DNA from: JADKIH01 sp031367345
GTDB lineage: Bacteria; Bacteroidota; Bacteroidia; AKYH767-A; 2013-40CM-41-45
Direction of reading: 5' to 3'
NCBI GenBank assembly: GCA_031367345.1
Contig: JANLPR010000118.1
Location: forward strand, 62,001-126,000
DNA length: 64,000 nt
Position 1 is the first letter of the stretch, and each line of letters opens with the position of its first letter. Shown here in pieces: positions 33,751-42,453 of the stretch. Under the pieces are notes generated by a model. That model was not told the origin of the DNA. It saw only the letters and a list, made by a program, of their open reading frames with translations, and made no database searches. Position numbers and translations under genes: made by a program.

Positions 33751-35724
33751 ATGAATTTCAATAAAAAGAGCTTGTCCAACGATGAGCTAAAACATATTTA
33801 TGTAGAGTTACTTAAACCACGTTTAATTGAGGAGAAAATGCTAGTGCTTCTTCGACAAGGACGAATTTCAAAATGGTTTTCAGGAATTGGACAGGAAGCT
33901 ATTTCTGTTGGTTGCGGATTAGCACTTGATAAAGAGGAATACATCCTGCCTATGCATAGAAACCTGGGCGTCTTTACCACCCGTCAAATTCCACTCAACA
34001 GATTATTTTCTCAATGGCAAGGGAAATCGGGAGGCTTTACAAATGGACGTGACCGCTCATTTCACTTTGGGACGCAAGAATACAAGATCATTGGAATGAT
34101 ATCACACCTTGGACCGCAATTAGGCGTAGCCGATGGAATAGCGTTAGCAAATCTATTGAAGAAGGAGAAAAAGGTCACCGCAGTTTTTTCTGGCGACGGT
34201 GGAAGCAGTGAAGGTGATTTTCATGAAAGTTTAAACGTAGCTGCAGTTTGGAATCTGCCGGTCATTTTTGTAATCGAGAATAACGGTTACGGTTTATCGA
34301 CTCCCTCGAATCAGCAATTTAAGATGAAACAATTCATCGATAAAGGAATCGGCTATGGAATGGAAGCTGTACAAATTGATGGTAATAATATTTTAGAATG
34401 CTACCATACATTTTCCGAATTAGCAAAATCAATCAGAGAGAATCCTCGACCAATTCTTCTGGAATGCTTAACTTTTAGAATGCGTGGTCACGAAGAAGCT
34501 TCCGGCACAAAATACGTTCCTCAAGCCTTATTTGATGAATGGGGAAAGAAGGATCCACTCAATAATTACGAAAATTTTTTACTTAAAGAAAAAATTATAG
34601 ACGAAGCATTTATTGCTTTGACTCGCAGAGATATAAAGCAAGATATCGAAAAGAATTTAGAGGTCACTTTTGCCGAATCAAATCCGGAAGTAATTACTGA
34701 AAAGGAAGTTGCCGACATGTATGATAGTCGTCCTATTCCATCAATTGAAGCGGGAGAAAAGATGACTGAATTGCGCTATTTGGATGCTATTACTGATGCA
34801 ATGAAATTGGCCATGAGAAAGCACGACAATTTGGTAATCATGGGTCAGGATGTTGCAGATTATGGTGGAGTTTTTAAAGCTACAATCGGATTTGTAGAAG
34901 AGTTTGGCTCTGGACGTGTGCGAAATACTCCTTTGTGCGAATCAGCTATTATTGGAGCTGCACAAGGTCTAGCTATTAATGGCATGAAATCAATTGTTGA
35001 AATGCAATTTGCCGATTTCGTGACTTGTGGCTTTAATCAAATAGTGAACAATTTGGCTAAAACTCATTACCGTTGGGGACAAAATATTGACGTTGTAGTG
35101 CGAATGCCTACTGGTGCAGGTGTAAACGCAGGTCCATTTCATAGCCAATCGAATGAAGCTTGGTTTATTCATACACCTGGACTGAAAGTAGTTTATCCTG
35201 CTTTTCCTGATGATGCAAAAGGTTTACTTATTTCTGCTATCGAGGATCCTAATCCTGTCATGTATTTTGAGCATAAAGCACTGTACAGAAGTATTACAGG
35301 CGATGTGCCTGAAGGTTATTACACAACAGAAATTGGTAAAGCTAAATTGATTCAAGAAGGAAACGATCTCTCAATTATTTCTTATGGCCTGGGTGTACAT
35401 TGGGCTTTGGAAGTTTTGAAAGAAGAAAATATTTCAGCCGATCTTTTAGATCTAAGAACATTATTGCCTTGGGACAAAGAAGCCGTAGAGAAAACCGTTC
35501 GCAAAACAGGGAAAGTAATTATTCTTCACGAAGACACATTAACAGGAGGAATAGGAGGCGAAATTTCGGCTCACATAGCACAACATTGTTTTGAACATCT
35601 TGATGCGCCTGTAGTACGATCTGCAAGTCTCGATACCGCTGTTCCAATGAATCTTGATCTTGAATGGAATTTTCTTCCGAAAAAAAGATTTAAAGAACAA
35701 CTTAGAGAACTCCTGAAGTATTAA
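33751..35724 (+). CDS. Fused alpha/beta E1 of a 2-oxoacid (branched-chain type) dehydrogenase
   Basis: This 657-residue protein joins the E1 alpha (about 1-325) and E1 beta (about 335-657) chains of a thiamine-diphosphate dehydrogenase. Alpha shows the TPP motif starting GDGGSSEGDFHES (148-160) and ending VIENNGYG (174-181), plus the MRGHEEASG loop. Beta starts at about residue 338 (MTELRYLDAITDAMKLAM) with GQDVADYGGVFKAT, and later HSQSNEAWF and the transketolase C-terminal domain (LLDLRTLLPWD). The enzyme decarboxylates branched-chain 2-oxoacids (or pyruvate-like acids) and passes the acyl group to the E2 lipoyl chain. Fused E1 genes are common in Bacteroidota. No E2/E3 is adjacent. Confidence 0.93.
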   Translation: MNFNKKSLSNDELKHIYVELLKPRLIEEKMLVLLRQGRISKWFSGIGQEAISVGCGLALDKEEYILPMHRNLGVFTTRQIPLNRLFSQWQGKSGGFTNGRDRSFHFGTQEYKIIGMISHLGPQLGVADGIALANLLKKEKKVTAVFSGDGGSSEGDFHESLNVAAVWNLPVIFVIENNGYGLSTPSNQQFKMKQFIDKGIGYGMEAVQIDGNNILECYHTFSELAKSIRENPRPILLECLTFRMRGHEEASGTKYVPQALFDEWGKKDPLNNYENFLLKEKIIDEAFIALTRRDIKQDIEKNLEVTFAESNPEVITEKEVADMYDSRPIPSIEAGEKMTELRYLDAITDAMKLAMRKHDNLVIMGQDVADYGGVFKATIGFVEEFGSGRVRNTPLCESAIIGAAQGLAINGMKSIVEMQFADFVTCGFNQIVNNLAKTHYRWGQNIDVVVRMPTGAGVNAGPFHSQSNEAWFIHTPGLKVVYPAFPDDAKGLLISAIEDPNPVMYFEHKALYRSITGDVPEGYYTTEIGKAKLIQEGNDLSIISYGLGVHWALEVLKEENISADLLDLRTLLPWDKEAVEKTVRKTGKVIILHEDTLTGGIGGEISAHIAQHCFEHLDAPVVRSASLDTAVPMNLDLEWNFLPKKRFKEQLRELLKY

Positions 35725-35748
35725 TAAAAAAATAAAATACGCTGAAGT

Positions 35749-38028
35749 TTAGTTGTGACCAGGACGCTTAATCTGCATTTTATTAAGCAGAGAATCGAAG
35801 GCTACCTGATTCTCTCTTAACTTTACAGAATTATAGACACGTACTTTTTCTCTTGTAGTTAAATGCCAACTGAGAGATATGTCTTGTTCCTTAGTTGGAA
35901 GTTCAAATTTGATAAAGTCAAATTGATTTCCAAACCATCCTTTCGCATATTCATATGCCTCATCTTGATTATAATCTTGAATCGTCAATAAGTTGTTATA
36001 AATATTTCCAAGCGGTGCCGTAAAATTCTGAATAATAGTTTGTCTTGGCTTTGTTTCAATTGGTCTTTCTTTATGTGAGTCTCTTATATCGACAAATATT
36101 ACGCCGCTTGTATTTTCTTCAATCCACTTTCTGAAAAAATATAAAAACCTGAGCGATGTTTTTAAACCGGTGTTATCTCTTATTCCTGCGTCCATCATAT
36201 AAATAGTTGGATTAGATGGTAAGCTAACAGGAGGAAGGATGTAGGGGAAGGTTGCATTCATTCTGAGTACAGAAGTAAATCGAATGTTCGATCCCCCTTG
36301 TTTTTCAAATAATCGCTGAAACTCTACTTCATCAACCGTGTTGTCGAAATTGAATAATTTGTCGGTTGAATGATTCGTTAAATAACTGATATGTTGTGGT
36401 GAAACCAATAATCGTCTACCATCATTTACAATAGTTGGCGAAAAGACCATCATCGGTATTAACGATAATCGTTCAGCATCTTTATAAGAGCCCAACGTTT
36501 TATTAAACACAAAGCCTGTATTCTCGTTGAGTTGTTGTTCAAATGCATACGCTCGATCTTTATTAAATCGAGTGTTGCCTTCTTTAAATTTTTGAATATT
36601 AAAAAACAGATCGCTAACAGTAATACTAAACGTAATAGGATTTAGAAGATCTTTTCCTATGTTATTTAAGTTCTTATTTGTATTAGATTTAAGATGAGAT
36701 CCGAGTTCATTACGGAGTAACAATTCGCGATAATAAGCAGCTCCAATCATTCCTCCTGAGGCACCTGAAATTAATTGAGTGGAAGCAGAGAATTCATTGT
36801 TAGTTAAACTATCGGCCCATTGCATTATGCGATAAGCCCAAATTGAAGCTCGTAAGCCACCACCCGAACAATTGATGAAGATCATTTTTGGTTTATGATC
36901 CATTCCCTTAAACTTAGATTTCCATTTCTCTAAAATGGCAAGAGTACTATCAGTATCTGCTGTTACAATTTCCGGTTCCGAATTCTTCTTAAAATTTTTA
37001 ATACTATACTCCGCCAATCCATTATTATATTCTAATCCATAAGCTTTATTATCGCTATAAAAAACTCCATACTGAGAAATAAAATTTACGACCAAAATAA
37101 TCAGTATCAATCCGGAAGTAGACCACGCTTTCAGCCAAAATCTAAATGCACTACTCAGCATGATTAACATAGAAAAAATTAAGATCACCGATGCTCCTGC
37201 AGGGATCTTAAACATAGAGTAGTCTTTAAATAAACCGAGTAAGATAAAAAAAGCAAAAACAATAATTTCTATTATGGCAGCATTCAAATGATTTTGGCGG
37301 AAAACAGATTCAACCATTTCTCGTGAATAGTGGCCGGTTTCTCTTACTAGTCTTACTTTATACGGGGTACTCAGGTACGTATCAACTCTCCATGCTCTTT
37401 CATTGTGCGCATTAACATGTCTCGAACGCAATTTATTCCTTGTGGCAGTATCCAAGAGATGCGCGGCAAATGGAGCATCAGGATCTTCATCAGATGACTT
37501 CATTCCGAACATTAGTACAACATCTTTATTTGTCCGGAAAAAATAGGTCAATGTTACTAATATCATCACCGACATTCCAATCAGAAAACCCATGACCTGT
37601 GCAATAATATTCCACACAGATTGGTACTCATTATTAATCTGAAAATAAATCACATTCGCTAGATATGTAATGACAAATAAAGCAGGAACAATAAAATTAT
37701 TTACAGCAAACTTTAAGAACGGACGTGAGAGCGTTGCAATAAAAGGAAAACGAAATCCATTAATGATATAACTGGAAATATTATAAACCATAATAAAACT
37801 TCCAGTTGCCAAACCAATCATTAAAAAGGAAGTAAACCCAACCGAACCCATGTACTCCGGGTCGAGAAATAAATAAGGGATACCAAATGTTTTTGAAGTT
37901 GTATTTGTAATCCAACCAAAAAGAATAACCCAGTAAATAAGAAGTATATGATTTTTCTTCAGCAATACAACAAGTAGCTGAATAGGGAAGGAAAAAACAA
38001 AACGATGAAGTACCTTCGTTCTACTCAT
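35749..38028 (-). CDS. Multi-pass membrane protein with patatin-like phospholipase domain
   Basis: The 759-residue protein has about four transmembrane segments in residues 15-170, a further hydrophobic cluster around 255-325, and then a soluble patatin-like domain from about residue 378. Patatin parts are all visible: the oxyanion loop C387-S-G-G-G-L-R in INCSGGGLRASIW, the nucleophile S424 in ISGASGGMIGAAYY (GxSxG), and the catalytic aspartate D613 in MMDAGIRDNTG (DG/A-G motif). Patatins hydrolyse acyl esters of phospholipids using a Ser-Asp dyad. Having the domain tethered behind a large membrane region is unusual. The physiological lipid is unknown. The gene stands alone on the minus strand between E1 and ftcD. 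Confidence 0.85.
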   Translation of the reverse strand: MSRTKVLHRFVFSFPIQLLVVLLKKNHILLIYWVILFGWITNTTSKTFGIPYLFLDPEYMGSVGFTSFLMIGLATGSFIMVYNISSYIINGFRFPFIATLSRPFLKFAVNNFIVPALFVITYLANVIYFQINNEYQSVWNIIAQVMGFLIGMSVMILVTLTYFFRTNKDVVLMFGMKSSDEDPDAPFAAHLLDTATRNKLRSRHVNAHNERAWRVDTYLSTPYKVRLVRETGHYSREMVESVFRQNHLNAAIIEIIVFAFFILLGLFKDYSMFKIPAGASVILIFSMLIMLSSAFRFWLKAWSTSGLILIILVVNFISQYGVFYSDNKAYGLEYNNGLAEYSIKNFKKNSEPEIVTADTDSTLAILEKWKSKFKGMDHKPKMIFINCSGGGLRASIWAYRIMQWADSLTNNEFSASTQLISGASGGMIGAAYYRELLLRNELGSHLKSNTNKNLNNIGKDLLNPITFSITVSDLFFNIQKFKEGNTRFNKDRAYAFEQQLNENTGFVFNKTLGSYKDAERLSLIPMMVFSPTIVNDGRRLLVSPQHISYLTNHSTDKLFNFDNTVDEVEFQRLFEKQGGSNIRFTSVLRMNATFPYILPPVSLPSNPTIYMMDAGIRDNTGLKTSLRFLYFFRKWIEENTSGVIFVDIRDSHKERPIETKPRQTIIQNFTAPLGNIYNNLLTIQDYNQDEAYEYAKGWFGNQFDFIKFELPTKEQDISLSWHLTTREKVRVYNSVKLRENQVAFDSLLNKMQIKRPGHN

Positions 38029-38140
38029 TGATTGAATCGTTCATAAAAATGTGTTAGGATACCTAATATACGTATCAAACGGTCGATAGTTTTGGTAAAT
38101 CTGCGATTACAACTTACAATTTGTCCATGTACCGAAGTGT

Positions 38141-39793
38141 TTATGCAATTTTTTGATTAACAATAGTTAGAATTTCAACTTCGGCCTGTTGAGCTTGATC
38201 GGCTAAAGATTGAGCTTCGGCAAGTACCTGTAAAACGTAATTGGCGTCTTTATATCCACTTGCATTTATTTTTACATTTAAGAAAGCTCCTAAAACTGCA
38301 GAACGCGCACATAATGCGCCAACACCGGCATCAGAAACTGAATTCGGATTTCCATCAATTGCCATTGCCTTAATTATGGTCATCGTTTCCAGGCAAGTCT
38401 TCATAACTTTCAATGGAACTTCGATAGCATATTTCGTGGCAGATTGAATTTCCGATGTTCGTGCCATTTTTTCAGCATCAGTTGACTTTGGCAAAGAAAA
38501 AGCATCCATGATTTTATTAAACGCTCGAGTATCTTCATCAACCAATACCAACAACATTTTTTTCAAATCCTGACCTTTTTCAGCCCAAACAGAAAACTCT
38601 TCCCATCTTTCATCCCAACCTTTTTTATGAGAAGATAAATTGGCGACCATAGTTGCTAAAGAGATTCCCAATGTTCCTAGATAAGCCGCAATTGAACCAC
38701 CGCCTGGCGCAGGCGATTCTGAAGCTGTTTCATCTGCAAAATCACTAAGCGTCATTTGTGCTAAACGTTCGTTTGACTTACTGCTCAATTGATATTCAAT
38801 AACACGTTCTTCCGGATTGAACGGACTCAACTCATCAAGTCCAAGCGATTTGATTGCTATTCTTACTAATTCTTTTTCTGAAACGCCAACAGATCTATTT
38901 TGTTTTGCTAAAAAATATTTTCCTGCATCAGTGAGCGATTTAAGAGGTACGAGTCCTACAAGTTCAGAACCCGTTACTCGCATACCTCGCTTATATGCAC
39001 TTTTTACACATTCATCAAATGCTATGTGCAATGGAGTAATGTTGATATTTGTCAGATTCATACTTACCTGTGCAATACCATACTCTTCAATAAACCATCC
39101 AATCGCTTTTACTGATTTACAAGAACCCGGCTGAACAATTTCTTCACCTTTTTCATTCTGCACTTTTCTCCCATTTTCTCGAATGTCAAAAGCAACAGAG
39201 TTGGCTCTACGAACAGAAGTAGTATTTAGATTGACATTATAAGCAACCAAAAAATCTCGTGCACCAATTACAGTAGCACCTGATTTTTCAGGAAATTCTA
39301 ATGGTCCAAAATCTGGTTTCCATTCGTCTTTTTTTATCTTGGTAAAAAAACCTTCGTATTCACCGGCTCTGATTACTGAAAGGTTTTTTCTTGAAGCATT
39401 ACTTTGTGCTTCTTCATATAAATAAACCGGTATCGATAATTGTTTTCCAACTTTCTCAGCTAACATTTTGGCATAAACAACAGTTTCTTCCATAGAAATT
39501 CCTGCGATCGGTATCAATGGACAAACGTCTGTTGCTCCCATACGAGGATGTTCTCCTTTATGCTTGCTCATGTCAATCAATTCAGCTGCTTTTTTTATTC
39601 CACGTAGCGCTGCTTCAACCACTGCTTCAGGTTCGCCAACAAATGTTACAACGGTTCTGTTTGTAGCTTTACCCGGATCTACATTCAATAATTTTATTCC
39701 ATCGACAGATTCAATTCTATCCGTAATCTGGCGTATGATTCCCAAATCGTTTCCTTCACTAAAATTAGGCACACATTCGATTAACTTTTTCAT
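38141..39793 (-). CDS. ftcD: Formimidoyltransferase-cyclodeaminase (fused FTCD)
   Basis: The 550-residue protein joins two activities of histidine breakdown. The N-terminal ~300 residues are glutamate formimidoyltransferase: CVPNFSEGNDLGIIRQI, DPGKATNRTVVTFVG and GEHPRMGATDVCPLIP. The C-terminal ~200 residues, from about 350, are formimidoyl-THF cyclodeaminase, beginning LSDFADETASESPAPGGGSI and with a long four-helix bundle of SLADQAQQAEVEI type. Together they transfer the formimino group from formiminoglutamate to tetrahydrofolate and release ammonia. It lies 21 bases after hutI on the same strand, so the two are probably one operon. Other hut genes (hutH, hutU) are not in the window. Confidence 0.96.
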   Translation of the reverse strand: MKKLIECVPNFSEGNDLGIIRQITDRIESVDGIKLLNVDPGKATNRTVVTFVGEPEAVVEAALRGIKKAAELIDMSKHKGEHPRMGATDVCPLIPIAGISMEETVVYAKMLAEKVGKQLSIPVYLYEEAQSNASRKNLSVIRAGEYEGFFTKIKKDEWKPDFGPLEFPEKSGATVIGARDFLVAYNVNLNTTSVRRANSVAFDIRENGRKVQNEKGEEIVQPGSCKSVKAIGWFIEEYGIAQVSMNLTNINITPLHIAFDECVKSAYKRGMRVTGSELVGLVPLKSLTDAGKYFLAKQNRSVGVSEKELVRIAIKSLGLDELSPFNPEERVIEYQLSSKSNERLAQMTLSDFADETASESPAPGGGSIAAYLGTLGISLATMVANLSSHKKGWDERWEEFSVWAEKGQDLKKMLLVLVDEDTRAFNKIMDAFSLPKSTDAEKMARTSEIQSATKYAIEVPLKVMKTCLETMTIIKAMAIDGNPNSVSDAGVGALCARSAVLGAFLNVKINASGYKDANYVLQVLAEAQSLADQAQQAEVEILTIVNQKIA

Positions 39794-39814
39794 CAGAACT
39801 TTATTGTTTTATTT

Positions 39815-41068
39815 TTATGAAATTAAATTTCCATTCAGAATAACTTTATCTACCATCATACTTCCAAAAGCATAAGGAATAAAATTATAACTAGAAATTT
39901 CTTTTGTTATGAAGACATTGGCTTTTTTACCTACACAGATACTACCATGTGTTTTACTTAAATCAATAGCATAAGCCGAATTTGTTGTTGCTGCAATAAT
40001 TGCTTCTTCAGGCGTAATCTTATAAAGAATACAAGCAAGAGCAATCATTTGGTTCATGTTTCCACTTGGGCAACTACCGGGATTAAAATCAGACGAAATA
40101 GCTATAGGAAGTCCTGCGTCGATCATTTTCCGAACCGGAGGCTTTTTAAGATCAAGAAAAAACTGAGCTCCAGGAAGAATTACAGGCATAGTTCTAGCTT
40201 TATTCAACGCAGAGATGTCATCATCACTTATAAATTCCAAGTGGTCAACACTTATTGCACCTGATTTAATACCTGCTAAAATTCCACCTGAATGCGACAA
40301 TTGTTCAGCATGAACCTTTGGAATAATATTATATTTATTTGCAGCCTCAAATAATCGAAGACAATCATCTGCTGAAAAATAATTTTGTTCACAGAAAATA
40401 TCACAGTAGTCTGCTAACCTTTCAGCAGAAATCGCCGGCAACATTTCATTAATCAATAAATCCAGATAACCGTCTTTATCATTTTTATATTCAACGGGAA
40501 CTGCATGCGCCCCAAGAAAAGTTGAACGTACAGTTAAAGGTGTACTTTGAGCAATTCGCTTAATAACACGTAGCATTTTCAACTCACTTTCAGTAGACAA
40601 TCCGTAACCACTTTTTATTTCAACAGCGCCTGTACCCATCGATTGAATTTCTCGAATTCGTACCATCGATTGTTCAAACAGTTCATCTTCTGATACCGCT
40701 CGCAATTTATTTGCCGAGTTTAAAATACCACCACCACGTTTAAATATTTCATCATAAGTTAAACCATTTATACGATCAACAAACTCTATTTCACGTGTAC
40801 CTGCATAAACAATGTGAGTATGAGCATCGCACCAGGAAGGAAAAACGTGACGACCTGTTGCATCTATCACTTTCAATTCAATTTTATGAGCAGTTAAATC
40901 ATCATTCCAATCATTCATTGACCCAAAAGCAGCTATACGATCATTTTCAATCAAGAGAAAAGCATTGTTGATACATTTCATCGTCGACATTTGTTTACCT
41001 GAATACTTTTCAAGACAAGTATCTTCGGTGTGAACCAACGTTTGAATATTTTTTATAAATAGACTCAT
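39815..41068 (-). CDS. hutI: Imidazolonepropionase
   Basis: HutI is the third enzyme of histidine degradation and hydrolyses imidazolone-5-propanoate to N-formimino-L-glutamate. It is a metal-dependent amidohydrolase with a TIM barrel. Metal ligands are H83 and H85 in WCDAHTHIVYAGTR, the later histidine in PKVHAEQLSHSGG, and the catalytic aspartate region AISSDFNPGSCPSGNM; SVDHLEFIS carries another conserved histidine. The first ~75 residues form the beta-sandwich domain. Length (417) is normal. Its product is the substrate of the next gene's enzyme, ftcD, 21 bases downstream. Confidence 0.97.
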   Translation of the reverse strand: MSLFIKNIQTLVHTEDTCLEKYSGKQMSTMKCINNAFLLIENDRIAAFGSMNDWNDDLTAHKIELKVIDATGRHVFPSWCDAHTHIVYAGTREIEFVDRINGLTYDEIFKRGGGILNSANKLRAVSEDELFEQSMVRIREIQSMGTGAVEIKSGYGLSTESELKMLRVIKRIAQSTPLTVRSTFLGAHAVPVEYKNDKDGYLDLLINEMLPAISAERLADYCDIFCEQNYFSADDCLRLFEAANKYNIIPKVHAEQLSHSGGILAGIKSGAISVDHLEFISDDDISALNKARTMPVILPGAQFFLDLKKPPVRKMIDAGLPIAISSDFNPGSCPSGNMNQMIALACILYKITPEEAIIAATTNSAYAIDLSKTHGSICVGKKANVFITKEISSYNFIPYAFGSMMVDKVILNGNLIS

Positions 41069-41351
41069 GAAAGCAGAATGATTACGGCGACCGAAAATAA
41101 GAATAATACATATACGATTTTGGTAGTATTGAATGATATTAGCAACTATTCAAATTTAACCTTATAAAAGTCAGAAAATCAAGGCAATGGAAACTCGCAA
41201 AAAAGTATTTATACAATCTCGTCGTGTTATTTTTCCTCGGAAAAAAATACTGGTGAAAAATGATTAGAAACACACGAAAACTAACAATCCAACGTTAATT
41301 AATGTATCAACAGAGCATCAATAAAAGAGTTGATAATTGTACCTTCACCAC
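41069..41351. other. Intergenic region hutI-aroC
   Basis: A 283-base AT-rich divergent spacer. It must contain the promoters of hutI (minus) and aroC (plus) but I see no convincing -33/-7 pair. A 26-codon frame (41187-41267, rich in Lys and Arg) lies inside; I found no support for it being a gene. An arm pair AGTATTT / AAATACT is separated by about 40 bases. Confidence 0.3.
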
Positions 41352-42434
41352 ATGGCAGGAAATACATTTGGAAACATATTTAGACTTACCACTTTTGGTG
41401 AATCACACGGATCGGCGATAGGAGGAATTATTGATGGATGTCCGGCAGGTTTGAAACTAGATACAGACGCCATAGCACTTGAATTGAATCGTCGTCGTCC
41501 TGGTCAATCATCAATTACAACACAGCGAAATGAAAGTGATGTTTTTGACATCCTTTCCGGACTTTATGAAGGAGTCACTACCGGAAGTCCAATTGCGTTT
41601 AACATACTTAATAAAGATCAACGTTCAGGAGATTACACAGAATTGAAAAGTACATTTAGGCCATCACATGCCGATTTTACCTATGATCAGAAATATGGCC
41701 ATAGAGATCATAGGGGAAGTGGGAGAGCAAGTGCTCGTGAAACAGCATCCAGAGTTTTTGCCGGTGCTGTTGCCAAACAACTACTTGCACATTCCGGAAT
41801 AAAAGTAAGCGCTTATGTTTCGGCTATTGGTCCGTATTCAATGAAGGAAAACTATGCGATATTCAAAGAAGCGGAAATCGAATCAACAATTGTAAGATGT
41901 CCTGATCAAGAATTAGCAAACTCTATGATTTCATATCTTGAAGATTTGAAAAAACAAGGTGATACTGCAGGCGGAATTATCTCGTGCTTAATTTCTGAAA
42001 TGCAAGTTGGTCTTGGTGAACCGGTGTTTGATAAACTACATGCTGATTTAGCAAAAGCAATGTTAAGTATTAATGCAGTCCATGGATTTGAATACGGCAG
42101 TGGTTTTGCCGGAGCAAGAATGAAAGGCAGCGAGCACAACGATCCTTTCAAACTGAAAGATGGTAAAATCATAACAACCAAGAATCATTCAGGAGGAATA
42201 CAAGGAGGCATATCAAATGGAATGGATATATGTTTTAGAGTTGCCTTCAAACCCGTTTCAACCTTAATGAGCAATCAAGAAACAGTAAATGATAAAGGTC
42301 AGGATGTAACTTTCAAAGCAACAGGAAGGCACGACCCATGTGTTGTACCAAGAGCAGTGCCGATTGTTGAAGCTATGGCTGCACTTGTTATTGCAGATCA
42401 TCTCCTAAGAAATAGATCAAGTAAATTAGTTTAA
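41352..42434 (+). CDS. aroC: Chorismate synthase
   Basis: AroC makes chorismate from 5-enolpyruvylshikimate 3-phosphate with reduced FMN, the last step of the shikimate pathway; AroE of the same pathway is at 54648. I start at ATG 41352 because the family N-terminus [20 protein letters not shown] begins there; a TTG 15 bases earlier is unlikely. Signatures are [18 protein letters not shown], the second [20 protein letters not shown] and the third [20 protein letters not shown]. Length of 360 residues is normal. It lies 19 bases before the AsmA-like gene and may share its transcript. Confidence 0.97.
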   Translation: MAGNTFGNIFRLTTFGESHGSAIGGIIDGCPAGLKLDTDAIALELNRRRPGQSSITTQRNESDVFDILSGLYEGVTTGSPIAFNILNKDQRSGDYTELKSTFRPSHADFTYDQKYGHRDHRGSGRASARETASRVFAGAVAKQLLAHSGIKVSAYVSAIGPYSMKENYAIFKEAEIESTIVRCPDQELANSMISYLEDLKKQGDTAGGIISCLISEMQVGLGEPVFDKLHADLAKAMLSINAVHGFEYGSGFAGARMKGSEHNDPFKLKDGKIITTKNHSGGIQGGISNGMDICFRVAFKPVSTLMSNQETVNDKGQDVTFKATGRHDPCVVPRAVPIVEAMAALVIADHLLRNRSSKLV

Positions 42435-42453
42435 ATTTTGTAATTCAATTTCA

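Noticed and set aside
41187..41267. A 26-codon Lys/Arg-rich open frame in the hutI-aroC gap
   Set aside because: Too short to judge, with no recognisable ribosome-binding site, promoter or similarity seen.
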